Part shown: piece after piece, positions 1 to 11,115 of the stretch
How the letters are laid out: every line of letters begins with the position of its first letter
Position numbering within the stretch: position 1 is the first letter of the stretch
Notes under the pieces: generated by a model
The model's input: only the letters and a program-made list of their open reading frames with translations
Told to the model about the DNA's origin: nothing
The model's database searches: none
Assembly (NCBI RefSeq): GCF_037975245.1
Contig: NC_092576.1
Span: 32,900,611-32,964,610, forward strand
DNA: 64,000 bases
From: Apostichopus japonicus
Lineage: Eukaryota > Echinodermata > Holothuroidea > Aspidochirotida > Stichopodidae
Direction of reading: 5' to 3'
Translations under genes and position numbers: made by a program

Positions 1-295
1 GCCCTGAGACCCTCGAATTCCGCGCATTAAAGGCCATCTTTGGGATAGGGATAGTGGGTGTGGTCCCATACTATCGACTTAGAATATTACATATGCAGCT
101 ACAGCTACTCAGTCACTTGAACCCGGGTCAATGAATCCTAGACACGTGGGTGCAACTAGCCGGCCTAGACAATGCCCACAATGCCCAGGAGGTCGAAGAC
201 CGCTTTCATATACCACGAATGGACAATGGACCAAAGCTGTGGCCATTTGAAAGCCATGGCACAGACCAGGAGATCCAGAGATTTACTTCACTCCT
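1..295. other. Unassigned flank
   Basis: I recognise no gene, RNA or repeat here. It lies outside the left inverted repeat of the adjacent DIRS-like element and has no long open frame. Confidence 0.4.
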
Positions 296-782
296 CTCTT
301 ACATATCTCCTACAACACTGACACACTAGCACTGCGCCTCCGGTGACCTTTTGCCACACGTCACCGAGCACTCTCTCTTCCTTCCGAATTTACCATTCCG
401 AAGGAAAACGCGTGATTTTCGCTTCTTTTTTTACATTAGGATCTCGCCTCGTTTTGAATTACGGTACCTTACACGTGTTTCAGTTGTGAGAGACATTGTA
501 CATTTCACTTACGTGTTGTACCGTTAAGACCTTGATTCGTGTATTTTTTTCAGATTACTGCTCGTTAAGGTCTCTCTCTCCGGTGTTCCCATTATTGTTG
601 GGTTCCACGAGACGTTTTTAGGGGCTTTTCGGCCCCCGTGAGTTCCTCCTGTGGAGTTAAGGCCATCACGAACTTTCTAGTTCTGTTCACTCAAGATCTG
701 TGTAGGCCTTATTCTTTCGTACCGTGTGTTTTTTGCGGTTTTTATTTTTTTCCCGGCTTATCGTCCTTTTAAAGGAATCAGG

Positions 783-1810
783 ATGTCTAAGGACGGGAGA
801 GTTACGATTAAATGCTCGTTCTTTCGCCCGTGCGCGCCTGGGACGAGCACGCACTATTCTCGCAGTAGAGATCTTACACTTGACGGGAACCGTGTACCAT
901 CTGTGTCACTTTCACACTGGCTAATTGGACGGAATCGGAAGCCTGGCTGGAAGCAAAAGGACAACGGTTACAGCTCCAACTGGACCACCTTCTTCCCACG
1001 TTGCCTACTCCGGTGCCAGACCAGCCTGCTCTGCAGTCTACAGTCTAAACCAAAACTCCGGATGACACGCCGCGAACTCAGTGGACAACCGACCCGGAGA
1101 CAGCTTCGAGAGCGGGGAAAAACTCGAACTCTAGGGCTAAGGTCAAGTACAAGACCTATAACAGAGCCAAAGGGTAGGCACCAAAACCAGTTTGGTTGCA
1201 AAGGGTAGGGCCGCTTCCACTGCGGGAGCCTCTGTTGCGCCATCTGCAATTCATGAGCGGAATCTTGGGCTGCTCAAGACCAGACACACAGGTCTGCGTC
1301 AGTTAAAAAGGAAAACGGGGCACGTAGCCACTCGCCGGTGCGTCGTCCTTCGCCGATCCCCGACGAATCTTCGGCTGACTCAGACACGGGTTTTAGGAAA
1401 GATCCCCGATCGCTACAGGCGGAACATAAACGACGTAGGTCTGCGGAGGCACCGCTTCCGCCTATAAGACCCCCTCTTCCGGTTGTGCGTGGCTGCTCTC
1501 ACAGCTCATATCGGTCATATCGCCAATCGTCAAACACCTGACACCCGCCTCCCAGCGTCCCCATGAAGAACCTCAGCCCCAAAATCATCGTCCAAACTGT
1601 GATCGACCAACGAAACGCCAGAAGACGATTCCGCCTTCCTCCCTGTGGACCAACTCTGCCTTGAACGGGTGGAGGTCTTCCAGAAACAACGGATCGAATC
1701 CCGCCGACGCAACGTGCTGACAGCAGTAGGCTGGCCAGCGGGGGAGCAAAAGAGAGACTGAAGACCATCTCTATCCTGGGAGAAAACCTATTCAATAGCC
1801 AGTTGAGCAA
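783..1810 (+). pseudogene. DIRS A gag-like region, broken
   Basis: Short plus-strand frames begin at the ATG of MSKDGRV (783). They run through basic, Ser/Arg-rich sequence that changes frame several times. Position just upstream of the RT fragment and composition fit the gag-like first ORF of DIRS elements, but no diagnostic fold or complete zinc knuckle is visible. This call rests mainly on context. Confidence 0.45.
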
Positions 1811-2057
1811 TACGGTCCAACAGGAACTTGACCAACGCTACACGCTAGCAAAATTGGGTTTTTCCCGCCCGGACGCTCGCATGGCCGATAGGCAATCACA
1901 TCTTTACCGACGCCTAGAACAAGCGAAACTACCAAGGGGTAGGGAACAATGACCCGCTTACTGGAAACGGGGCAACGCCGCCAAGACTTACAGGGAGGGA
2001 AGACCCGGCAGGTCGCCAAGTGTTCCCGGGGACACAGGTACGGCCAACTCTTAGTTA

Positions 2058-3700
2058 GTGAGAGACCACTCCTACGGTTACAGGCTCCAGTTATTCCGGA
2101 ACGTCTGCAAAGAGATGGACCCAGGTCCGTGGGTCCTGCAGGTGATCTCGAGGGATTACCCCATCGAGTTCTCTCGGACTTACCCAGAGGGAAGAGGCGG
2201 AAAGGACATCCCGACCCGGGCCGGAGATTTTCCCTCGAAATCGAGCTCTATGCGTTACTGGCAAAGAGGACAATAGTGGAGGCGACGGAAGGGGAGGGAC
2301 CACTCTTCCGCTTGTAATTCTTACTAAAGCCAAAAAAGGACCCGTCATGGCGAACAATACACAACCTCAAGTCGTTGAGCAACCGTAACGTCCGGCCGAC
2401 TCGTTTTCGCATGGAGACTCTCTCGATAGTCATCCCAAACCTCATTTGGGGATATTTGGGCGTCATCCGTCTACCTCAAAGGCGCATACCTCTACGTTTT
2501 CGTCGATGTCGCGTCACAACGATTTCTAGAATCCGCGAACAAAAGAAGAAACCAGAAGTTCGTGTCGCTACCTTTCGAACTCTCGACCTCACCGTGAGTC
2601 TTCAAAAGAGTAGCGGGCACCGTGGTCGCAGACCTACGCCGAAGCGGAGTGACTCTCTAAGCTTACCTCGACGACTGGCTTATCACGGGGAGGTCGCACC
2701 GAGTCGCTCTATTCAATCTAGGTCGCACGACCGAGCGCCTCAATCAACTCGGTTAGGTTGTCAACAGGGAAAATCACAGCTCCTTGACCCAAACCATTCA
2801 GTTCCTGGTTGTGATTCTAGTCTTCAACACCAGTTGGGGGACACCGTCCTCAGGGCGGGTCACCAACTCCCAATAAACCGTCTGCCGCCTCCTCAATATG
2901 TTGCCTTCGACATTGTGGACGTAGTACTATTCTGTCGTGAATTCGACCCCTCAAATTGCTCCGATCACTACGATCCAGAGTAGGACATACACGATACACG
3001 AGTTCCGCTGAACGGTGTCGACACGGCCCACCTCTCTTGGTGGCTCGCAAAGGAGAACTTGGTTTAGAGACACCCCTTATCTCTATCTCCTCAGATGCGC
3101 CCTTGCAAGGCTGGGGTTTTGTTTGGACGACGATTTCAGGGGAGTAGGAGCCGGTCTGGCGACAGGTCCATATCAACGCACTCGAGATGGAGGCACTATT
3201 CAGAGCTCTTCGCCACTTCGAGTGTCACCTTCGGCCTTGGTCAATAGGCAGGGGGACGAAGTCCCGATCGCTGTGTGCCGCGACGTGGGACATTCTGCTC
3301 TGATGCCGGAGCAACAACATCTCTCTAAGGGCCTCACACATTGCAGGGAAAGAGGGCCCACACCCCAACGGAGTGATCCCTGCAGAAAGGCACATGTCGG
3401 AACTTGTTCCGCCTGTTCTGGACCCCGAACTTTGACTTGTTCGCTTCGACGACCAACGCCAAACTCTTAGTCTATTGACGTTGGATGCGTTCTCGAGGAA
3501 GGGGATGAAGGCGTACGCCCCCTCTGCCTAATACACAAGGTGCTTCTCAAACTGAACCTTCTAGATCTTCTAGCAGGAACCCTACGCAGTCTTCTGAACT
3601 CACCCCACTTAGTGAGCTTGGGGCGGCCCGAGTTAGTCTACCTCATTTACGGTCCCTGAATTTGACGCGTGGCCGTTTTCTTATCTTCTCATAGATAAGC
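2058..3700 (+). pseudogene. DIRS A reverse transcriptase/RNase H, frameshifted
   Basis: The RT begins near 2058 with a DPxPWVL-type N-terminal block typical of DIRS RTs. After frame changes it shows the YLDDWLI catalytic box at about 2664-2684, whose two aspartates are the metal ligands of the RT active site. An RNase H-like block with DxxLxGWGF follows near 3093. The DLFAS..NAK connection sits at about 3435-3480 and a DAFSRKGMKAYAP-like segment at about 3487-3525. The order matches the family, but the blocks lie in different frames, so no intact protein is made. Confidence 0.72.
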
Positions 3701-3739
3701 AATAATATTTGCCCTCACAGCAGGATAGGCCCAGATATA

Positions 3740-3840
3740 CCGGACACGTCCACCCGGACATATTCCCCGGGACATATTCATCCTGACATATCCATCCGGA
3801 CATACTCATCCGGACATATCCACCAGAACATATCCATCCA
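3740..3840 (+). repeat. 14-bp minisatellite inside DIRS A
   Basis: Seven tandem, slightly diverged 14-bp units of the type CCGGACATATCCAT start at 3740, 3754, 3768, 3782, 3796, 3810 and 3824. The array lies between the RNase H remnant and the right inverted repeat. Confidence 0.85.
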
Positions 3841-4514
3841 GTCCGGACACCGAACGAACCACGCCATCTACGCTCTCAACCTAACATTTACCAGGGGAGT
3901 GCCTTAATTTTGCTTATCCCTTGGGCAGGCTTCGGGCACTTCGTCGTGGATTTTCGCACCCCCTTTCGTGTTGGGTCTCCCACCCGACACGTACCTCCCG
4001 CTGCGGTTTCTTGGCCACAGCGGTATTGGGCAAATCCGGAAGGAAGAGAGAGTGCGCGGTGACCTGTGGGACCTGTGCTTAAATTATACCAGTGGCGTCT
4101 AGGTAGACTGGGATATGTGCGTTAGTGTTGTAGGAGACATGTAAGTATTGTCGTTCGTAAATACCCAAACCAGAGAGTTTTGGGGTTTCGAACGAGTGAC
4201 ACCGGTCCGATAACGTCTGACGGCATTGACCTGCTCCCTCACTGAAATCAATGCCGTTGAAAAGTCTGCCAAATCCCCGACATCCGCCGTAGTCGGAGAA
4301 ACCTGGCAATCGGCACACCATTTTCGGTACACCCGGAATCTCGAATCGTACAGGCGAAAAGTGGAATGTCGCCTGTCGTTGGTCGCTATCGAGGCAGCCT
4401 CCTCCTAAACGCCCTACAAGTTCCACGTAACCAGGTTAAGCGACACTTTGTTATCATGGACAGTGCTCCCATGCTTCCTCACATGAGCAAACGTGGGAAA
4501 TTGTACCCGTGAGG

Positions 4515-4740
4515 GTTGGTCCAGTCGAGGGTTAGTGCGTCCTCGACCTACTCCCCGGGGCTCAGGACACGAGCCAAAAAGCGAGCCAACTTGCAATTGA
4601 GGTCGGACGCGAAGATGTATATCTCAGGAACGCCGAAAATCTCGAAGACCCAGGTGTCGAGGGATTATTTTGTTTGCGCCTTCGACAGTCGTAACAGGGC
4701 GTCTGCAATCGAGTTGCTAGACACCGGCAACGGGCGTAAA
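4515..4740 (-). repeat. Second copy of the DIRS B RNase H/connection segment
   Basis: Bases 4515-4740 align closely with 4945-5170. Both contain long shared stretches, for example GTCGTAACAGGGCGTCTGCA followed by ATCGAGTTG. Translated on the minus strand, this copy again reads SIADALLRLSK and FASDLNCKLA. It is a direct partial duplication spaced about 430 bp from the other copy. Confidence 0.75.
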
Positions 4741-4944
4741 AAGGGAAGGAGTTGAAACTAGGAGGCAACATGAATAAGCGGCAAAGAGGTACTAGGTCCA
4801 ACAAGCTCGGCAGATATCCCGACAAAACCAGTCAAGCGCGGGCATGTAGCGTAGACGGCGTAGGATGGACCGACTTTTGCACCTTATCATGGGTCGGGAA
4901 AAATAGTACTCTATATATAAATGGGGGAGGGGGAGTGTACCAGT

Positions 4945-5620
4945 AAAGATTAGTCCAGTCGAGGGCCATTTCGTCCTAGACCCACTACCCGGGGCTCACG
5001 TGCCACATAGCAAACCAACTTGCAATTAAGAGCGGACGCTAATATGTCTATCCCGGGGACGCCAAAAGCCTCGAAGAATGTAGAGACGACCAACGTATCG
5101 AGAGATCACTCTGTTGGCGCCTTCCACAGTCGTAACAGGGCGTCTGCAATCGAGTTGTGAGACACCGGAAGGGGGATTGCCCTCAGCAAGCTACCATGTA
5201 TGTCACTTGCTGTGACGGTGCCAAAAGAGATTTCGCTTTCTTGATCAACCACCTTAATATTGAAGTCACATTCAAGAATTTCCGGGTGTCGGAACAAGGT
5301 CTTCTCGTTACTCCGCCACAATCAACCAATCGTCTAAATAGACCAAAATCAGGGCTACAGTCTAATCAAGTAAGCTGCTACTGTGTGAACTAATCTGGTG
5401 AAGGTTCGGAAAGATGTGGACATGCCGAATGGAAGGGCCTAGAATCGGTAAGAAGCCCCGTTGTAACAAAAGTTCAAGAACGGGTTGTGATCCACGAAAA
5501 CCTGGACATGAATATATGCCTCCTGTAGTTCAACTAAGCAGGCCTGCGTGGAACCGCAAAGGGCGGATGAAGTTGTTCAGTGGCCGTGTATTGAGAATTA
5601 GGGTCCCCAGCGGCAGGACT
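4945..5620 (-). pseudogene. DIRS B RT/RNase H fragment
   Basis: Minus-strand translation gives the LxEAYxHV RT block, then YLDDWLI (the RT active-site box), then SIADALLRLWK and IDILASALNCKLVCYVARE. The last block resembles the DIRS connection segment (family form DLFASRLNAKLPVFVSR). Several frame changes and stops separate them. The same 3' part is duplicated next door at 4515-4740. Confidence 0.68.
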
Positions 5621-6855
5621 TCGATGGAGTTATGAGAAGGCCGGCAAACGCTCGGATTCTCCCTCATCAAGAGGGCCAGCACAAGGAGGCATGGGTCCTT
5701 CGATTAGTCATTTGCGTAAGAGTTGACCCCTCCCGGTCTCCGTTGGTACTAGAAGAAATCGGGTTTGACATTGCGCTTACCAGATTGAAACCAACTCTGC
5801 GGTGTGTTCTTTGGTCGTGGGCATCGAGGCCCCTACGGCAACTTGGAAAGCGCAAACGAACGCCTCGACCGCTCGTAAATGGTTTCATGGCTCTGCCGCG
5901 AAGTGGCATGGGATGAGTAGGTTCCGTGGTCTCACTACGTCCGGCTAAACGACCCACTGGAACGAGCCTCCGAAGAGGTCTGATCCGGAAAGTGGGGTAC
6001 CCATAAGAGCGCCGGCGATGTCCGACAATCGCAGCAGAGAAAAGACGTTTCGCCGATGTAGAGAAGCCGTTCGAAGCGTCGCACGAGAAAACTGGTCACT
6101 CGAACGGCGCACAATAAGGGCCAGTGTCCTGTGCTTTAGTTTAACCATAGAGGAATCTCGGATTGTAAGGGCTCGCAAAAGCCACACCGAGATAATGTGC
6201 TGAAGTGCCGAAATCTTAAAGTCAAACTGGGCCGAACGATCGAAGCTCCTGAGGTCCTCCTTGGACCCTTGGGCCAATGGGAGAACTTAACGACAATCCA
6301 CGCGATCCCACGCCTCCTGGGGCATCGGACAAGGTATTGTTCTTGCCTCAATCGTATCAACTTGCCGAGGGGACGCGGATACGCTGACCAAGCTCTTTCC
6401 GCCAATCGGGTAAATCGATCCCAAGACTCTCCATCTACGTGTAGGGAAGGGGGAGGCTAAGGTCGTGCCTCGCCCACCGGAGCCTGAATTCTGAGCCAGG
6501 AGTACCTGGCGGGCTGAGCTACGACGGGAAGTGAGCTACACTAGAAGTTACATGAAGCTGACGGACTAAATGTCCGTAGCTCTCCTCCGAGAGGACGTCC
6601 CCAGACGGCTCGACGTCCGGGCCAGGAGAGGTAAAGCGGTCATCGTCCGACGGGACTAAAACCACCTCTAACTGGACTCCGGAAGAAGACTGGTAGGAAC
6701 GTGGCTATTTCTGTTAGTGCAAACACCACCTATGTCCGAAAGCGAGTCCTCGGGATGGACAACTTCCGGTTCGGATCGGAGAAGTAACAAATAGAACTGT
6801 AGCAATGCCCTTATGGCGGCGGAGGAGTCACCACTGCAAACGTGCAGAGTACCAC

Positions 6856-7266
6856 TTAGGGCCCTGGCGAAGGACATTGACCGACTCCTTCAAGCCCATG
6901 AGGAGATAAACCACCGACGGATTCTCCGGCCGTACTGAAGAGTGGTGAGAGGAGCGTTTCCGACTCCCGTTTGCTAGACGAGGACTCAGAAGAGGAGGAC
7001 GCGGGTCTCTGTTTTTTGGTTAGTCTCTGTAATGCAGCTGGAGAGCAGCCTCTAGTTTCGACAAGGGTCTGGTAACAAGCGGGTGGCTGCTCTAACGGTC
7101 GTCGAATCATGATGGCCTCGGTAACGTTAAAAGTCGGTGGTAGTTCCACTTGCTTCCTCCGACGCCGGTCCGGTTTAGTTGGCCTCGAACCCCTTGTGAA
7201 GAAGGACCCGTGTGCCGACACAAGGGGCCTACGTGATATCAAGCCCGTCTGTGCCACCACAGACAT
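6856..7266 (-). pseudogene. DIRS B gag-like fragment
   Basis: A 136-residue minus-strand frame is rich in Ser and Arg, with a run of SSSSESSSSKRES. It lies upstream, in the minus sense, of the RT fragments of element B. That position and composition fit a DIRS gag region, but no conserved domain is visible. Confidence 0.4.
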
Positions 7267-8690
7267 GGGGAACTCCGCGACGGGTCGGCCAACGTGGCCG
7301 ACGTCGTGAGAGTGTCTGTACTAAATACTCCTATTGCTAGCATTAGCAAGCATGCAACCGGTAGAGGCGAAGAGGAGGAGGAGAAGGGGAAGAACGATCG
7401 AATCCAGACATTCCAGCGGGCAAGTCAGATTTCCCGCGTATAGATACCACGCACTCCCCCAAAAAAGTCTCTCCATCAAGGCGGAGTAGCAGCGGGACCA
7501 GACCTGCTGTTCGTGCCTCGGAAGAATTACTATTTACCTCAGTGGATGTAGCAGCGGGGTCAAAATTAGAGCTATTCAACAACTACACTTCTAGGAGCTT
7601 TCGTTCAGGAGTTAAGGGCCAAAAAAACGTGAAAACTCCCGACGGACTATATTTGAGCCCCCCCCCCCCTTATCACTTTGAGACTGAGGGAGGAGGCCAA
7701 TAGACTCCTTACTAGAGGCTTACCCTAGTGTAACGTCTGAACCAAACCAGAACCCGGGTTCGGATGAGGAAGAGAAGGGGCCAAACGTTAGAGTCACCAC
7801 TTCCGAAACCGTTGGAAAGAAGACCTCAGAGCTCCACCGAAGAATGGCGTGGTACTTCAAAACTGTGCCTGTGGGTAGAACAGAAGCAGGCCCGAAGGCT
7901 AATTGAGAAAAAAATCGATACAATCCACATGAACATGTTACAAAACTATAAGGAAAGGGGCACCCAAAGGATTCCCAAAGCTTCCGTAGCAAACAAGGAT
8001 TACGCCCTAGAGCGCTCGAACAAGCCTAAAGGCATATGTAAAACCAAGAACATATGAAACCCTAACCTACATACAGCACGTACAACGGAGCAACAACCAA
8101 GGGGCGTAGTGGAGAAACAAGCCCATGCGAGGCCCGGAACGGAGCCGCTAATGTTCCGCGGAGGAGGGAGGCCCAAAAGGGGCTCAAATTGCCTACCTAT
8201 CTCCGATCAGGGGTGGGGGGGGGGCAAAAGCACAACTCGCACCCGAGGCAAGACCGACGAACTCCCACACAAATCAATAAGGAGGGAAGTCGCCGAGCAC
8301 GCTACGCTACGGCCGAACACGAGAGGAAGTAAAAACCCTTCCCCGACGTACACGTGTGGAAAATGTAGTCTCAAACGGACTAATAAGGAGTACACTCACC
8401 AAATCGGGGGTAAAGTGCTTCAATGTGAACTGAGCGAGTGCCACATTCACGCACAAAGACCTGCGATGTCGAATTGCTCTTAACAGTGTAAGTCACAGGG
8501 TAAGAATGACCAGGCCAAGGCACCGGATCTAGCCAGACGGAACTGGCTAGACCGGCTGCCATTTGCAGGCTACGGTATAGATGGTGGTAGCTTTTTGTGA
8601 GTTGTGCGCTGATGGCGCGGGAAAATGCAGAAGTTATTTGTCCAGAAATTAAAGAGTTCCCGATGTTAGTTTGGTATACACAGAGCATAT

Positions 8691-9934
8691 TAAAGGTCGT
8701 TCACCGATATAACAAAATTTGATTAATGTTTCAGTCTTGAAAGCGTAGTATCTTTGGTTATAGTACAACTTTTGAATTTATATCTATTGTTTTTTTTCCT
8801 TCCGGTTTGTAGCTTTCCTTTATAACCTATGCAACTCTTTAAGTTCTAAGATAATCATACGAGGAAATTACCTCATTAACTTACTTATGTTTCACTTGTT
8901 CATTCTATACCGCTGTAAAAGGCCCTCTACATCTTCATGTCTTGCTTTTCATCCTCCATTTCACATATTCATGTTCACCAGACACTGCATATTTACTTTT
9001 GTTTCGTAACACCGTAGTAGTCAGGATTTTGTTAGATGATGTGGACAGTGTTTTACTGTAGGAAGTATTAGGAATAACTATAAACCACATTATAAAATTC
9101 ATGGCTAAACACCATTTTAAAATATGCTCTTGAATTATACATTAACTAGATATTAATTAACATTCTGAAATTGTTGTTAAATGCATTCTTATGTTCATTG
9201 TTTCTCTTTTGTGAATCATTTGGTGAACTTTTACTAAATACCATTTCACATAGAGAGTGCCTGTGTCATGTCGGACTCTACAAATTACTATAAAAGCAGT
9301 GGATGGAATATTCCATAATATATTGTGCTGTAGTTGGTCATAATATATGTACCCTCTTATTTATGTAGGATACAGGTCACGTAACGTATGATCACCAGGT
9401 TAGCTGATTCATATATCGAGACTTGCAAATCAGTCTTCGCTCCCGTCTTGAATCGTTTGTTTCGGTATTAGCCCTGGCTCCGACTATTATGGTCGTCTTT
9501 GTATGTTTTGTGTTCGTCTTTATGCACTTTAGTTTGCATAGTTATAGAAATCTACTTCGGTATCGAGACCTCGTTTGGAACCATTTCGTTTATGTGCGTG
9601 TTTTTCTATGTATCATTAAAAGCTTCATGCCGAAGCTTTGTCTGCACCATGGCTGACTGTAGTAATAGAATACAAAATCTACTCAGCGCCCGTTCTTCGC
9701 TCGTTTAACTTTGTGTTATATTCTTTGCATGAAATAGCCAAATTCAAGGCTCGTGGTTACTAACACATAACTATTCCACCCGCTTTTGTTTTCAACAGAA
9801 ATCCTCAGCAGGGAATATTTGGGTGCCACAGAATATTACACTGTATATTAGGGTTATAATAGTAGATGATCCTCGAGTTAGATAAACATTTACCGAAAGG
9901 CAGGATACTACTGTATCCTTGTGAAACAGAAAGC
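8691..9934. other. AT-rich intergenic DNA
   Basis: Base composition shifts sharply from the GC-richer DIRS block to AT-rich DNA. One short hydrophobic frame (9423-9656) has no splice context or recognisable family. I see no supported gene. Confidence 0.4.
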
Positions 9935-11115
9935 CTGACTATGACACGGCAATCTGTTATTACATTTTCAGCTTCCATTTTGGCCGTGTTTTGTGTTAAA
10001 TGTTCAGAGAAAAAGAAAAATAACATTAAAAATGAATCACGTTGAGAATATTAAACACTGAGCGAAAGTGAATTTATAATATGTATTTCGCTATCGCCCT
10101 ACAGAATCCAGAAAGGTAGAATACGTTGAACACAATAACTAATATACTTCCTGATTCTAACTCAAAAGTGTAAGTGTTGAAATGGAGGAAGCAGGATCAT
10201 ATCCTGGTTTTAATTGTTACATGGTTTCTTTTTACATTTTTAAAGCGTGGAAAATCAAATTGGTTTCAAACATACGGCATATCAGTGTGCAGTAAAGGGC
10301 TGTATGGATTTAACTTCCTGATTATTCCCTTAGAAATTAAATATCTGTGTCTATAGAAGGTATATATTAAATACGCTAGCTACTGGCACTAAGGGCTTAA
10401 AAAGGTATACTAGGTAAAGTTAATAAGTACGTCAATAACATACGTGTACTATTTCAGATATATATTTTCCGTGAAAGCAAGCCGAAGAAAGTATCATAAT
10501 CATGCATATAGTAGTTTTCACTACACAGTGTTGGGCCCACTGATTCCAGGAATACTGCGAGTAAAAGAAATAAAATTGAGAATATAGACAAGGCGCATCA
10601 TTAACCTAGACCTAAATAACACGATATCGGTAATCAGTCGTAGCATTGATTTTATATCTTCATATGTACACTACATGTATGAAGCTATGTTGTAATGAAG
10701 AACTAAGTAATGGTAAACTGATTATGTGATTTGTTTGTTCAGTCATTACTATATTAAACTAACACACTACTATTTTACTATTTAATGTCTTGATTATTCT
10801 CTTCTACACATTTGTGTAACATACGCTATATTTGTACTCCGTCAATAGAAAAAAAAAACCTGTATTATGTTAGTAACGATGTTTAAGGGAAAACAAAGAA
10901 CAGAACTATTCTATCCCATGAAGCTGTTGATATATTACCATATTTCTCAAATGAACTTCTATTCTAATCGTAGTTGATATTTTAAACGAACAGTTTGTAT
11001 CGCTTAAAAAATGAAACTGTGATTCTAGTGGAAATAAAAACCAACCTAGAACCATCAACAAATTCTATAACTGCAGACTTATATAATATACGGCATAATG
11101 TTAAAATATCACCAA
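9935..11115. repeat. Dispersed repeat, copy A
   Basis: This segment matches 15435-15488 and about 16190-16845 in order. Shared landmarks are ATGACACGG near the start, ACTGAGCGAAAGTGAAT, CTGATTCTAACTCAAAAGTG, AAATACGCTAGCTACTG and TAACTGCAGACTTA near the end. Copy A carries roughly 470 bp (about 10.5-11.0 kb) that copy B lacks. I see no coding sequence, so it may be an old non-autonomous element or a segmental duplication. Confidence 0.75.

Larger units (their letters stand above)
296..4145 (+). mobile_element. Decayed DIRS-like retrotransposon A
   Basis: This is a degenerate tyrosine-recombinase-type (DIRS) retroelement. Translated fragments in shifting frames give, in order: a gag-like N-terminus from about 783; an RT start at 2058-2276 containing DPGPWVLQVISRDYPIEF; the RT catalytic box AYLDDWLITG at about 2661-2690; an RNase H-like DAPLQGWGF at about 3093; and the FDLFASTTNAKLLVY connection at about 3435. 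Inverted repeats bound it. Bases 361-391 match the reverse complement of 4032-4062 with two mismatches, and weaker pairing extends to about 300 and 4145. Only about 0.5 kb separates the last RNase H/connection signal from the right repeat, so the recombinase and methyltransferase ORFs expected of the family appear deleted. Many frameshifts and stops make it non-functional. Confidence 0.75.
4146..8690 (-). mobile_element. Decayed DIRS-like retrotransposon B
   Basis: Read on the minus strand, this region repeats the DIRS order. There is a Ser-rich gag-like frame (7266-6856), an RT block LQEAYIHVQVFVDHNPFLNF (about 5540-5480), the catalytic LVYLDDWLIVAE (about 5350-5311), and an RNase H/connection segment with HNSIADALLRLWK and GVPGIDILASALNCKL (about 5170-4945). 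It points toward element A. Frames break repeatedly. I see no clear recombinase ORF or matching outer terminal repeat, so the borders are approximate. Confidence 0.65.

Noticed and set aside
9423-9656. 77-codon hydrophobic plus-strand frame
   Set aside because: No splice signals, family resemblance or conserved motif; AT-rich DNA gives such frames by chance.
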